A stretch of DNA of 47,273 bases from Streptomyces gardneri (GTDB lineage: Bacteria > Actinomycetota > Actinomycetes > Streptomycetales > Streptomycetaceae): the NCBI RefSeq assembly GCF_006539185.1, contig NZ_BJMN01000062.1:1-47273 (forward strand), given 5' to 3'. Below the pieces are notes generated by a model. That model was not told the DNA's origin. It saw only the letters and a list, made by a program, of their open reading frames with translations, and did no database searches. The position numbers and the translations under genes were made by a program. Positions 1 through 7,370 of the stretch are shown in pieces. Numbering within the stretch: position 1 is the stretch's first letter; each line of letters begins with the position of its first letter.

Positions 1-1018
1 GGCCGTCGTAGTGGAGGACGGAGCCGCCGCCCGCCGCGACGGTGTGGATGCTCATCATGGGGGCCCGCATCCGCACCCCGGCGACCTGTGTACCGAGTTC
101 ACGCTCGAAGGCGCCCGCGTAGTGCGACACGTCCGTGGACGTGCCGCCCATGTCGAAGCCGATGACCCGCTCGTGTCCGGCCTGGGCCGAGGTGCGGGCC
201 ATGCCGACGACTCCGCCGGCCGGTCCGGACAGGACGGCGTCCTTGCCGCGGAAGTGGGCGGCCTCGCGCAGTCCGCCGTTGGACTGCATGAACATGAGGC
301 GGATTCCGGCGAGTTCGCGGGCGACCTCGTCGACGTACCGGCGCAGGATCGGCGAGAGATAGGCGTCGACGACGGTGGTGTCCCCGCGCGGGATCAGCTT
401 GATGAGCGGGCTCACCTCGTGCGAGCAGCTGACCTGGGTGAAGCCGGCGGCCCTCGCGGCCTCGGCGATCCGGGTCTCGTGCGCGGGGTGTCGGTAGCCG
501 TGCAGCAGGACGACGGCGACGGAGCGGAAGCCGTCCCGGTGGGCGGCGGCGAGGGCCTCCGCGACGGCGTCCTCGTCCAGGGGGCGGACGACGTGGCCGT
601 GGGCGTCGACGCGCTCCGGGACCTCGGCCACGCGCGCGTACACCGCCTCGGGCAGCACGATGTGCCGGTCGAAGAGCCGGGGCCGGTTCTGGTAGGCGAT
701 GCGCAGGGCGTCGCGGAAGCCCTCGGTGACGAGGAGGAGGGTCGGTTCGCCGCGCCGCTCCAGGAGGGCGTTGGTGGCGACGGTGGTGCCCATCTTGACG
801 ACGGCGATCCGGTCGGCGGGGACGGGGTCGCCGGGCCCGAGGCCGAGGAGCGCGCGGATCCCGGCGACGGCGGCGTCCTGTCGGCCTGTGGGGTCGTGCC
901 GTCGTACGGGGTCGTGCGAGAGCAGCTTGCGGGTGACGAGCCGTCCGTCGGGCCGCCGTCCGACGACGTCGGTGAAGGTGCCGCCCCGGTCGATCCAGAA
1001 CTCCCAGCGCCCGTTCAT
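1..1018 (-). CDS. Hydantoinase/5-oxoprolinase family protein, N-terminal part (cut by window edge)
   Basis: ATP-dependent hydrolases of this family open 5-oxo-L-proline or hydantoin-type rings in the cytoplasm. Reading leftwards from ATG at 1018, 339 codons are visible. The N-terminus has the phosphate-binding motif DRGGTFTDVV (residues 10-19), followed by KMGTTVATNAL near residue 78 and GFDMGGTSTDVS near residue 300. The order is that of an oxoprolinase N-terminal domain followed by the hydantoinase A core. The start overlaps the stop of the SGNH hydrolase gene as ATGA, so it is probably translated by coupling as the last visible gene of the operon. The C-terminal part lies beyond position 1, so it cannot be told whether a HyuB-like half is fused. 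Substrate (oxoproline or hydantoin) is undetermined. Confidence 0.9.
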   Translation of the reverse strand, partial: MNGRWEFWIDRGGTFTDVVGRRPDGRLVTRKLLSHDPVRRHDPTGRQDAAVAGIRALLGLGPGDPVPADRIAVVKMGTTVATNALLERRGEPTLLLVTEGFRDALRIAYQNRPRLFDRHIVLPEAVYARVAEVPERVDAHGHVVRPLDEDAVAEALAAAHRDGFRSVAVVLLHGYRHPAHETRIAEAARAAGFTQVSCSHEVSPLIKLIPRGDTTVVDAYLSPILRRYVDEVARELAGIRLMFMQSNGGLREAAHFRGKDAVLSGPAGGVVGMARTSAQAGHERVIGFDMGGTSTDVSHYAGAFERELGTQVAGVRMRAPMMSIHTVAAGGGSVLHYDG

Positions 1019-1956
1019 CTCCCCATTGTGGCCGTGAGGGCGGCGGCGAGGGCGGCGTCCGCGCGCGCGTCCAGGGGTTCGGTGCCGGTGCCGTCGGCCC
1101 AGTGGCGGAGTTCGGCGCCGGCGAGCAGGAGCAGCTGCGGGAGCAGGTCGCGGCTGCGGCGGAGCACCCAGCCGGTTCCGGCGGTGGCGAGCCAGAGCAG
1201 GGTCTCCGCGCGGGTCGGCGGCGGTTGGGCGGGCTCCGGCGCGGGCGATGGGCCGTGGGCGAGTCCCCGGGCGGCGAGGAGTCGGTGGAAGCCCGCGGCG
1301 ACGGCCCGGTGGCCGCGTTCGCCCGGGTGGAGCCGGTCGGCGCTCCACAGGGCGCGGTCCTCGGTCCAGGTGTCGTCGGCGAGGTGGAGATGGACGGTGT
1401 CGTACCGGTCGGACAGGGCGTGCACGACCGCGTTGACGGAGCGCTGGCGGCGGGCCAGCGGGCGGGCCAGGGGCGGCGGCAGGCCGAGCATCCGCCCCGG
1501 GTCGGGCAGGCAGGCGGTCAGGAGGACGGCCCCGGCGGCGTCGAGGTCCGTGAGGACGCGGTCGAGGCGGTGGGCGAGGAGTCCGATGTCGAAGGTGCGG
1601 CGCAGCGTGTCGTTGACCCCGACGACCACGGAGGCGAGGTGCGGCCGGAAGGCGACGGCGCGGGGCCGCTGGTCCTCGTCGACGTCACGGCTGAGGGCGC
1701 CGCCGACGGCGAGGTTCAGGAGCACTGTCTGCCGGGCGCCGGCCGCGGGTCCGGCGGACGAGAGCCCTACCGCCGACAGCCCGTCGGCCGAGAGCCCTTC
1801 GGCGAGCAGGGGTGCCCACCCGCGCCAGGCCCCGGCCACCCGGTCGCCGACGCCCTCGCTGAACGAATCGCCGAGCACGGCGAAGCGGACGGAACCGACC
1901 GGGGTCCCGGGCCCGGGAGACACGTCCGTCCGGGCGCCGAGCGAATCGACCGTCAT
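1015..1956 (-). CDS. SGNH/GDSL-family hydrolase
   Basis: A 313-residue esterase/lipase-like protein. All SGNH blocks are visible: nucleophile Ser31 in VLGDSFSEG, the oxyanion Gly in NLAVGG (about 82-86), Asn115 in GVNDTL, and Asp207/His210 in SADRLHPGERGH. No signal peptide is seen, so it is probably cytoplasmic. The C-terminal 90 residues are Ala/Arg/Leu-rich and have no recognised motif. The ATG at 1956 was chosen because it overlaps the stop of the upstream glycosyltransferase (ATGA) and directly precedes the first catalytic block; an open frame upstream only mirrors the neighbour. Being sandwiched between glycosyltransferases and an oxoprolinase suggests deacylation of a glycosylated product, which is inference. 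Confidence 0.9.
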   Translation of the reverse strand: MTVDSLGARTDVSPGPGTPVGSVRFAVLGDSFSEGVGDRVAGAWRGWAPLLAEGLSADGLSAVGLSSAGPAAGARQTVLLNLAVGGALSRDVDEDQRPRAVAFRPHLASVVVGVNDTLRRTFDIGLLAHRLDRVLTDLDAAGAVLLTACLPDPGRMLGLPPPLARPLARRQRSVNAVVHALSDRYDTVHLHLADDTWTEDRALWSADRLHPGERGHRAVAAGFHRLLAARGLAHGPSPAPEPAQPPPTRAETLLWLATAGTGWVLRRSRDLLPQLLLLAGAELRHWADGTGTEPLDARADAALAAALTATMGR

Positions 1957-3257
1957 CGACGTGCCTCCTCGGAACGGGACGGGGCGGTCCGCGCCGGAAG
2001 CGACGGCAGGGGGACGGCGGCCGGTACGGGCGGCTGTACGTGTGCGGGTGCCCGGACCGGCGACGGCGCCGCGTCGTGGGCGTGGAGGAACGCCGCGACC
2101 GACCGCTCCCAGGTGAAACCCTCCGCACGCGCGCGTGCGTCCGCTCGGCGGGCGGCCTCCGGGAGGGCGAGCAGCCCCCGGACGGCGGCCGCGAAGGCCT
2201 CCGGCGTGTCGGCGGCCACGGCCCCGGCGGTCCCGAGGACCTCCGGGAGGGCGGAGGAGGCGCTGACGACGACCGGCGTCCCGCAGGCGAGCGCCTCCAG
2301 GGCGGAGAGGCCGAAGGTCTCCGCGGGCCCCGGGGCCAGGCACACGTCCGCCGCGGCCTGGAGATCGGCGAGGGCCTCCCGGTCGGCGACGTGTCCGAGG
2401 AACCGCACCGGGAGGCGCCGCTCGCGCGCCCGCCGCTCCAGAGCACCCCGCAGGGGCCCGTCGCCCGCGACGACCAGCGCCGCCCGGACCCCGGCGTCGC
2501 GGAGCTCCGCGAGGGCGTCCAGTGCGGTGCCGGGCCGCTTCTCGACGGAGAGGCGCGAGCAGAGCGCCAGCAGGACTCGCTCCCCGTCCGCGTACCGGGC
2601 GCGGAGCACGGTGCTGCGGCGGCCGGGCCGGCAGCGTTCCAGGTCGACGCCGAGCGGAGCCCGTACGACGTTGCGCGCCCCGATCCGTACGAACTCGCGC
2701 TCCGCCCACTCCGTGGTGCAGACGATCCGGGCGAAGGCCCAGGCCGTGCGGCGGTTGAGGCGGTCCGCCGCACGGGCCGCGAGCGCGGGGGGAACGCCCC
2801 AGGTGCGCAGCACCCCGTCCGCCGTCTCGTGGGAGACCATCGCCGACGGCACCCGGGCGCGGCGCGCCCACTCCCCCGTCCACCGCAGGGTCGTCCGGTC
2901 CGAGACCTCGACGCGGTCGGGTGCCAGTTCGTCGAGGAGGCGCGCGACACGGCGCCGGTCGGCGAGGACCCGGTAGCCGCCGGTGCCGGGCAGGACGGGC
3001 CCCGGGAGGGTGATGACCCGGCCCTGCTCGGTGTGGTGGTCGCTCGCGACGTCGCCGGGGACGACGAGGACGGGTTCGTGCCCCGCAGCGAGGTAGCCGC
3101 GGCCCAGCTGGTCGAGCGCGGTGCGCAGACCGCCGGAGGTGGCGGTCACGAAGTTGGCGAGCCGCACGATACGGAGCCCGCCGCCCGGACCGCCGCCCGG
3201 CACGGGGAAGGCGCCTCCGCCCGGGCCGCCTTCCGGTACGGCACGAGCGCCCTTCAC
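1953..3257 (-). CDS. Glycosyltransferase family 4 (GT-B fold)
   Basis: A 434-residue retaining glycosyltransferase. The C-terminal nucleotide-sugar half has the family 4 signature: Arg235 and Lys240 (RLSVEKRPG) and the E-x7-E pair Glu313/Glu321 in AETFGLSALEALACG. The N-terminal acceptor domain begins near residue 28 (LRIVRLANF) after an unusual Gly/Pro-rich stretch, so the true start may be slightly downstream. Start and stop both form ATGA overlaps with the flanking genes. Related actinobacterial enzymes transfer mannose or similar sugars to phosphatidylinositol or other lipid acceptors; donor and acceptor here are not known. It belongs with the next glycosyltransferase and the SGNH hydrolase in one operon. 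Confidence 0.92.
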   Translation of the reverse strand: MKGARAVPEGGPGGGAFPVPGGGPGGGLRIVRLANFVTATSGGLRTALDQLGRGYLAAGHEPVLVVPGDVASDHHTEQGRVITLPGPVLPGTGGYRVLADRRRVARLLDELAPDRVEVSDRTTLRWTGEWARRARVPSAMVSHETADGVLRTWGVPPALAARAADRLNRRTAWAFARIVCTTEWAEREFVRIGARNVVRAPLGVDLERCRPGRRSTVLRARYADGERVLLALCSRLSVEKRPGTALDALAELRDAGVRAALVVAGDGPLRGALERRARERRLPVRFLGHVADREALADLQAAADVCLAPGPAETFGLSALEALACGTPVVVSASSALPEVLGTAGAVAADTPEAFAAAVRGLLALPEAARRADARARAEGFTWERSVAAFLHAHDAAPSPVRAPAHVQPPVPAAVPLPSLPARTAPSRSEEARR

Positions 3258-4375
3258 GCCGCCACCGCCGTCCGCTCGTGCAGGACCTCCCGGTAGTGGC
3301 CGATCAGCTCGTCGCCGAGGGCCTCCCAGGTGCGGCCCTCGACGGCGGCCCGGCCGGCCCGGCCGTAGGCGGCGCGCGCATCCGGAGCCGCAGCGAGCGA
3401 GGTGACGGCCGCCCGCAGCGCGTCCGGGTCGCCGGGCGGTACGAGGAGTCCCGTGCGCCCGTGGTCGACGAGGTCCAGCGGCCCGCCGGCCGCCGGGGCG
3501 ATCACCGGGACGCCGCTCGCCATGGCCTCCTGGACGGTCTGGCAGAAGGTCTCGTACGGGCCGGTGTGGGCGAAGACGTCGAGCGAGGCGAAGATCCGGG
3601 CGAGGTCGTCGCCGGTGCGGCGGCCCAGGAAACGGGCGTCCGGCAGAGCGGCGCTCAGCCCGGGCCCGCTGGGCCCGTCGCCGACGACCACGGTGCGGAC
3701 ACCCGGTATCCCGCGGATCCCGGCGAGCAGGTCCACGCGCTTCTCGGGCGCGAGACGGCCCACGTAGCCGACGAGGAGCTCACCGCCGGGTGCGAGTTCG
3801 CGGCGCAGGCCGGCGTCGCGCAGGCCGGGACGGAAGCGGACGGTGTCCACACCGCGCCCCCAGAGCCGGATGCGGCCGATGCCGTGGGCCTCCAGGTCGC
3901 GCAGGGCGGCGGACGAGGGGGCGAGGGTGCGGTCGGCGGCGCCGTGCACGGCGCGGAGCCGGCGCCAGGCGGCGCCCTCGCCGGTGCCCACGTACGTACG
4001 GGCATACCCGGCGAGGTCGGTCTGGTAGACGGCGACGGCGGGGATGCCGAGCCGGGCGGCGGCCGTCATTCCGCGCACGCCGAGGACGAAGGGTCCGGCG
4101 AGGTGGACGAGGTCGGCTCGGTGCGCGGCGATGGCGGCGGCGACCCGGCGGCTGGGCAGGGCGACCCGGACCTGGGGGTAGCCGGGCAGTGGCAGGGAGG
4201 GCACCCGGACGACGGCGCAGGGGGCGTCGGCGTCCGCCGCGGGGTCGGCGACGGCGGGGGCGATGACGAGCGGGGAGTGGCCCCGGCGGACGAGGTGGCG
4301 CGCGGTCTGGAGGGCGCAGTGCGCCACACCGTTGACATCGGGAGGGAAGGATTCTGTGACGATGACGACACGCAT
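3254..4375 (-). CDS. Glycosyltransferase family 4, PimB/MgtA-like
   Basis: A 373-residue GT-B glycosyltransferase and the first gene of the four-gene minus-strand operon. The N-terminus MRVVIVTESFPPDVNG is the typical acceptor-domain opening of MgtA/PimB-type enzymes, with the Gly-rich loop near residues 14-17. The donor-site residues are Arg207, Lys212 (GRLAPEKRVDL), Glu275 and Glu283 (YETFCQTVQEAMASG). By family, this is a GDP-mannose- or UDP-sugar-dependent transferase acting on a lipid at the inner membrane face. Two neighbouring enzymes of one family suggest successive additions of sugar to one acceptor (inference). The operon promoter should lie in the spacer right of 4375. Confidence 0.92.
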   Translation of the reverse strand: MRVVIVTESFPPDVNGVAHCALQTARHLVRRGHSPLVIAPAVADPAADADAPCAVVRVPSLPLPGYPQVRVALPSRRVAAAIAAHRADLVHLAGPFVLGVRGMTAAARLGIPAVAVYQTDLAGYARTYVGTGEGAAWRRLRAVHGAADRTLAPSSAALRDLEAHGIGRIRLWGRGVDTVRFRPGLRDAGLRRELAPGGELLVGYVGRLAPEKRVDLLAGIRGIPGVRTVVVGDGPSGPGLSAALPDARFLGRRTGDDLARIFASLDVFAHTGPYETFCQTVQEAMASGVPVIAPAAGGPLDLVDHGRTGLLVPPGDPDALRAAVTSLAAAPDARAAYGRAGRAAVEGRTWEALGDELIGHYREVLHERTAVAA

Positions 4376-4474
4376 ACGGGTGTTGTCGTCCCGCTTGGCG
4401 TGTACCCGCCTACGTCGATCTGGACGGTGGGGGAACGTCCCATGAGCGTTTCGCCGTGACGGCCGAAGCGCTCG

Positions 4475-4501
4475 CCGGGCGTCCGGTCACCGGACGCCCG
4501 G
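4475..4501. terminator. 12-bp hairpin with a 3-nt loop
   Basis: Perfect inverted repeat with core arms GGGCGTCCGG (4477-4486) and CCGGACGCCC (4490-4499), extended by two pairs, and loop TCA. It lies downstream of the HEAT-repeat gene and upstream of the glycosyltransferase operon, both on the minus strand, so it probably ends HEAT-gene transcription. No U-tract is visible, as is usual for Streptomyces terminators. Confidence 0.6.
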
Positions 4502-4559
4502 GGCGGGGCCACGATCGGCGGGATCTCCGCCGCAGGCCGCGCCGCCCCGGGGTCCGGGC

Positions 4560-4745
4560 GACGGGACGGGCCGGACCGAACCGGACCGAACCGGACCGGA
4601 CCGAACAGGGTCGGACCGGGTCGGACCGGGTCGGACCGGATCAGACCTGGGGAGGGGTCAGGCCTGGTCGGGAACGAGGCCGGAGTCGGCCTGGTCAGGA
4701 ACCGGGCCGGAGTCAGACCTGGTCAGGAACCGGACCGGATCAGAC
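4560..4745. repeat. Composite GC-rich tandem repeats
   Basis: Three periodicities follow each other. First are about three copies of a 10-bp unit like CCGGACCGAA (from about 4575). Next are three to four copies of GGGTCGGACC (about 4610-4640). Last are three copies of a 27-28 bp unit beginning CCTGGTC at 4663, 4690 and 4718, each containing GGAAC and CCGGA. The last unit runs into the final codons of the HEAT-repeat gene, which stops at 4740. Apart from these repeats and the hairpin at 4475-4501, no gene is seen between 4376 and 4739. Confidence 0.8.
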
Positions 4746-6155
4746 CTGGAGGTCCGGCCCTATCCGATTGCGCACCGCCGTCTGGACCTCGGCCTCCTCG
4801 GCCGGGTCGGCGGCGAGGCGTCGGAGCCGCTCGGCGACCCGTACGTCTCCGGTCTCGGCGTGCTGGGCGGCCACCTCGCGGGTGGTCTCCTCGCAGTCCC
4901 AGAGGCATTCGACGGCGAAGCCGGTCGCGAAGGTGGGGTCGGTGGCGGCGAGGGCTCGGGCCACTCGGCCGCGCAACTGTGAGGAGGACGTCTCGCGGTA
5001 GACGTGGCGCAGCACGGGTGCGGCGACGGCGATGTCGAGGCGGCCCGCTCCGTCGACGAGGACGGCGAGCTCGGGGGCGTCGGGTCCGGCGGAGCGGATG
5101 GTCCCGCGCAGCGCCCCGAGGACGAGGCCGGCGTCCTGTGCCGTGCCGCGGCAGGCGAGGACCTCGGCTGCGGCGGTGCCGAGCTCGTCGGTGCGCCGGA
5201 CCCACGCGCGGGCACGGGCGACCGCGTCCTCGCCGCACATGCGCCGGTAGGCGGCGACGGCGGCCTCGGCGACCGGGCCGGAGCCCGCGTCGACGGCGGC
5301 CTCCACGAGGTCGAGGACGGCGGGGTCCCGCGATTCGGCGAGGTGGTGGAGCGCGGCGCCGCGCGCTCCCGCCGAGCCGTCGCGGGCGGCGGCGAGGAGT
5401 TCGGGGCGGTCCTCGGGACCGGCCACGGCGGTGAGGCAGCGGGCGGCGGGGCCGTGGAGCACGGCACCTCGCTCGTACCCCTCCTGCGCCCAGTCGAGGA
5501 CGGCCCGCACGCTCCAGCCGGGGCGGGGGCCCGCGGGGCGCATCTGGCGCTGCCAGCGGTCGAAGGATCCCTGTTCCTGGGCGGCCTTGACCCGGGCGCC
5601 CACGGCCTCCCGCTGGTCCTCGGCCCACAGCCGCCAGGGCCGGGGCTCGAAGGCGTCGCGCACGACGCCCGCCAGCTCGGCGTCGCCCGTCGGGTCGGCC
5701 GGGAAGCGGGCGAGCACGGGCAGGGCGAGCCCGCGGAGCCCGGCGTCGTCGTCGCGCAGGGCCAGCTCGTCCAGGGCCCAGGCCCAGTTCGTGCCGGTCG
5801 CCGCGTAGCGCCGGAGCAGCAGCAGGGCGTCCTGGCGGCCGTAGGAGGCGAGGTGCCCCAGGACGGCGAGCGCGAGCCCGGTCCTGGACTCCTCGGGGTC
5901 GAGGTGGTCCTCGGCACCGAAGAGGTGCGCCTCGATCTCGTCCAGACCGCCGTGGAGGTCCAGGTAGAGACGGGCGTAGTAGAGGGAGCGGTTCTCGACC
6001 TGCCAGTCGTGGCGGGGGTCGGAGAGAACGCAGTGGTTGACGGCCGCGAGGGCCTCGGCCCGTGGCGCGGCGAGCGCGTGGAGGGTGCCGTCGCCGCGGC
6101 CCCTCTGCAGCAGGCCGAGCAGGGTGCCGCTCGGCGCTATGACTGGATCGAACAT
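4740..6155 (-). CDS. HEAT/armadillo-type repeat protein
   Basis: A 471-residue soluble protein made mostly of short paired helices rich in Ala, Leu and Arg, for example AVLGHLASYGRQDALLLLRRYA and ALHHLAESRDPAVLDLVEAAVD. This pattern is typical of HEAT repeats and continues to the C-terminus. No catalytic motif, signal peptide or membrane segment is visible. HEAT solenoids generally serve as protein-binding scaffolds; no partner can be named from the context. ATG at 6155 is preceded by GAGGCG at suitable spacing. The gene appears monocistronic: the next gene rightwards is 255 bp away and a hairpin lies 240 bp beyond its stop. Its last codons overlap the tandem-repeat block. Confidence 0.85.
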   Translation of the reverse strand: MFDPVIAPSGTLLGLLQRGRGDGTLHALAAPRAEALAAVNHCVLSDPRHDWQVENRSLYYARLYLDLHGGLDEIEAHLFGAEDHLDPEESRTGLALAVLGHLASYGRQDALLLLRRYAATGTNWAWALDELALRDDDAGLRGLALPVLARFPADPTGDAELAGVVRDAFEPRPWRLWAEDQREAVGARVKAAQEQGSFDRWQRQMRPAGPRPGWSVRAVLDWAQEGYERGAVLHGPAARCLTAVAGPEDRPELLAAARDGSAGARGAALHHLAESRDPAVLDLVEAAVDAGSGPVAEAAVAAYRRMCGEDAVARARAWVRRTDELGTAAAEVLACRGTAQDAGLVLGALRGTIRSAGPDAPELAVLVDGAGRLDIAVAAPVLRHVYRETSSSQLRGRVARALAATDPTFATGFAVECLWDCEETTREVAAQHAETGDVRVAERLRRLAADPAEEAEVQTAVRNRIGPDLQV

Positions 6156-6203
6156 GGAAGACGCCTCACATCAAGCTGTCGACACGACCGGGGGAGACCG
6201 GGA

Positions 6204-6215
6204 TGACCCGGGTCA
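6204..6215. promoter_or_regulatory. Perfect 12-bp palindrome TGACCCGGGTCA
   Basis: The palindrome is centred 54 bp upstream of the ATG of the HEAT-repeat gene, where an operator or activator site would be expected. No regulator is named by the sequence. The rest of 6156-6409 shows no convincing gene. Confidence 0.35.
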
Positions 6216-6409
6216 GGCGATACATCTCTGTACGCCTAGGCCGTGCGGCAACATGTCGGGCCGCTCGTCGTCCTGCGCTTGCCAGTGACCATCTTCCTCT
6301 GCCTCTCGTCGGTGGCCCGGTCCGCCGGGCCCGACGTCATGATGACCCACCCATTTCGCCACCGCGACCACATTTACGACGCTGCTCTCACCTGGGGTTC
6401 AGTACCCGT

Positions 6410-6802
6410 TCACCGGGCTCCGAAGAGCTCCAGCAGATCGGCCTTGCCGAACATGCGTGCGGTGTCCACGGCGGACGGAGTCCCAGACTCCGGATTCGCG
6501 CCGCCGGCGAGCAGGGCGCGGATGACGGCGTCCTCGCCCTTGAAGACGGCACCCGCGAGCGGGGTCTGTCCGCGGTCGTTGGCGCGGTCGGCGTCGGCGC
6601 CGCGCTCCAGGAGGGCCGAGACCGCGGCGGCGTGGCCGTGGTAGGCGGCGAGCATGACGAGGGAGTCGCCCTTGTCGTTGGTGAGGTTCGCGGGGACGCC
6701 CGCGTCGACATAGGCGGCCAGGGCCTCGGCGTCCCCCGTGCGCGCGAGGTCGAAGACCTTCGACGCCAGCTCGATGACCTCGGGGTCCGGAGTCTCGCTC
6801 AT
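6410..6802 (-). CDS. Small ankyrin-repeat protein
   Basis: A 130-residue protein starting MSETPDPEVIEL. It contains at least two clear ankyrin repeats: GDSLVMLAAYHGHAAAVSALL with GADADRAN (about 45-75), and GQTPLAGAVFKGEDAVIRALL with GANPES (about 78-108). Degenerate repeats lie on either side (AYVDAGVPANLTN before, and a shortened one ending LLELFGAR). Ankyrin repeats mediate protein-protein contacts; the protein has no other domain, signal peptide or membrane segment. ATG at 6802 was chosen over an upstream in-frame ATG because the repeats begin right after it and a purine-rich GGAGAGAGG lies upstream. It is divergent from smeA across a 307-bp gap. Confidence 0.85.
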   Translation of the reverse strand: MSETPDPEVIELASKVFDLARTGDAEALAAYVDAGVPANLTNDKGDSLVMLAAYHGHAAAVSALLERGADADRANDRGQTPLAGAVFKGEDAVIRALLAGGANPESGTPSAVDTARMFGKADLLELFGAR

Positions 6803-7002
6803 CGGGTGGAACCGCCTCTCTCCTGCAGTGTTGACCTGCGCACGGCAAGCGCGGCCGTACGAGTGAATCGACAGGGTACTGCCCGTCGGGCGACATGACC
6901 GCGCCCCACCGAGGCAAAGATCACGGCGATCCACCCCCGGCCGACGCCTAGCGCACCACCGGGTTTTCGCCACCGGGCGAGGCATCCGCCTTGCGCCAGT
7001 GA

Positions 7003-7051
7003 AGTGAAATCAGGCGAATTTCACTCTAATGCACCTTTAGTCACATAGATA
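7003..7051 (+). promoter_or_regulatory. smeA promoter region with 8-bp inverted repeat
   Basis: An inverted repeat, AGTGAAAT (7003-7010) and ATTTCACT (7018-7025), with a 7-nt spacer is followed by a -10-like TAGATA at 7046-7051. The repeat sits over the expected -35 region, a usual place for an activator. It is markedly AT-richer than its surroundings. From family knowledge, smeA-sffA is switched on during sporulation; I recall it as a target of the BldM/WhiI response regulators, but the sequence alone does not show which protein binds. The rest of the 6803-7109 gap shows no gene. Confidence 0.5.
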
Positions 7052-7109
7052 CTTGCTGTGAACCTGGAAGGACTCATGGTGACTGTCCCCTCAACCAGGA
7101 GAACACCAA

Positions 7110-7304
7110 ATGATCCTGTCCATCTCAGGCGTGGTCCTGCTCGGCATCATCTGCTTCCTGTTCTTCAAGAAGGACGGGATGAAGGCCTCCCACGCCCTCG
7201 TCAGCGCGCTGTTCGGCTTCTACCTCGCGGGCACCGCCATCGCCCCGAGCATCACGGCGGGCGGGCAGAGCCTCGCCGGCCTCCTGGGCGGAATCAAGTT
7301 CTGA
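7110..7304 (+). CDS. smeA: SmeA, small sporulation membrane protein
   Basis: A 64-residue protein with two hydrophobic segments: about residues 2-19 (ILSISGVVLLGIICFLFF) and about 29-46 (ALVSALFGFYLAGTAIAP). They are joined by a charged KKDGMKAS loop, with a short Gly-rich tail. In S. coelicolor the equivalent protein is small, precedes an FtsK/SpoIIIE-like gene, localises to sporulation septa and recruits that ATPase. Length, sequence character and the following gene all match. ATG at 7110 has a good ribosome-binding site (AGGAG, 8 nt upstream). sffA follows after 66 nt. Confidence 0.88.
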   Translation: MILSISGVVLLGIICFLFFKKDGMKASHALVSALFGFYLAGTAIAPSITAGGQSLAGLLGGIKF

Positions 7305-7319
7305 CGCCCCGAGGGGGCG
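7305..7319 (+). terminator. Short hairpin between smeA and sffA
   Basis: CGCCCC (7305-7310) and GGGGCG (7314-7319) pair around loop GAG directly after the smeA stop. It may attenuate read-through or protect the smeA end of the message, setting more SmeA than SffA. The stem is short. Confidence 0.35.
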
Positions 7320-7370
7320 CCCTTCCCCTGCCCCCTCCACCAGCCCCTTCCACGAAACCAGGAGTACGAC

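Noticed and set aside
4560..4745. Possible CRISPR array
   Set aside because: Repeats abut each other with no unique spacers of constant length, and no cas genes are nearby.
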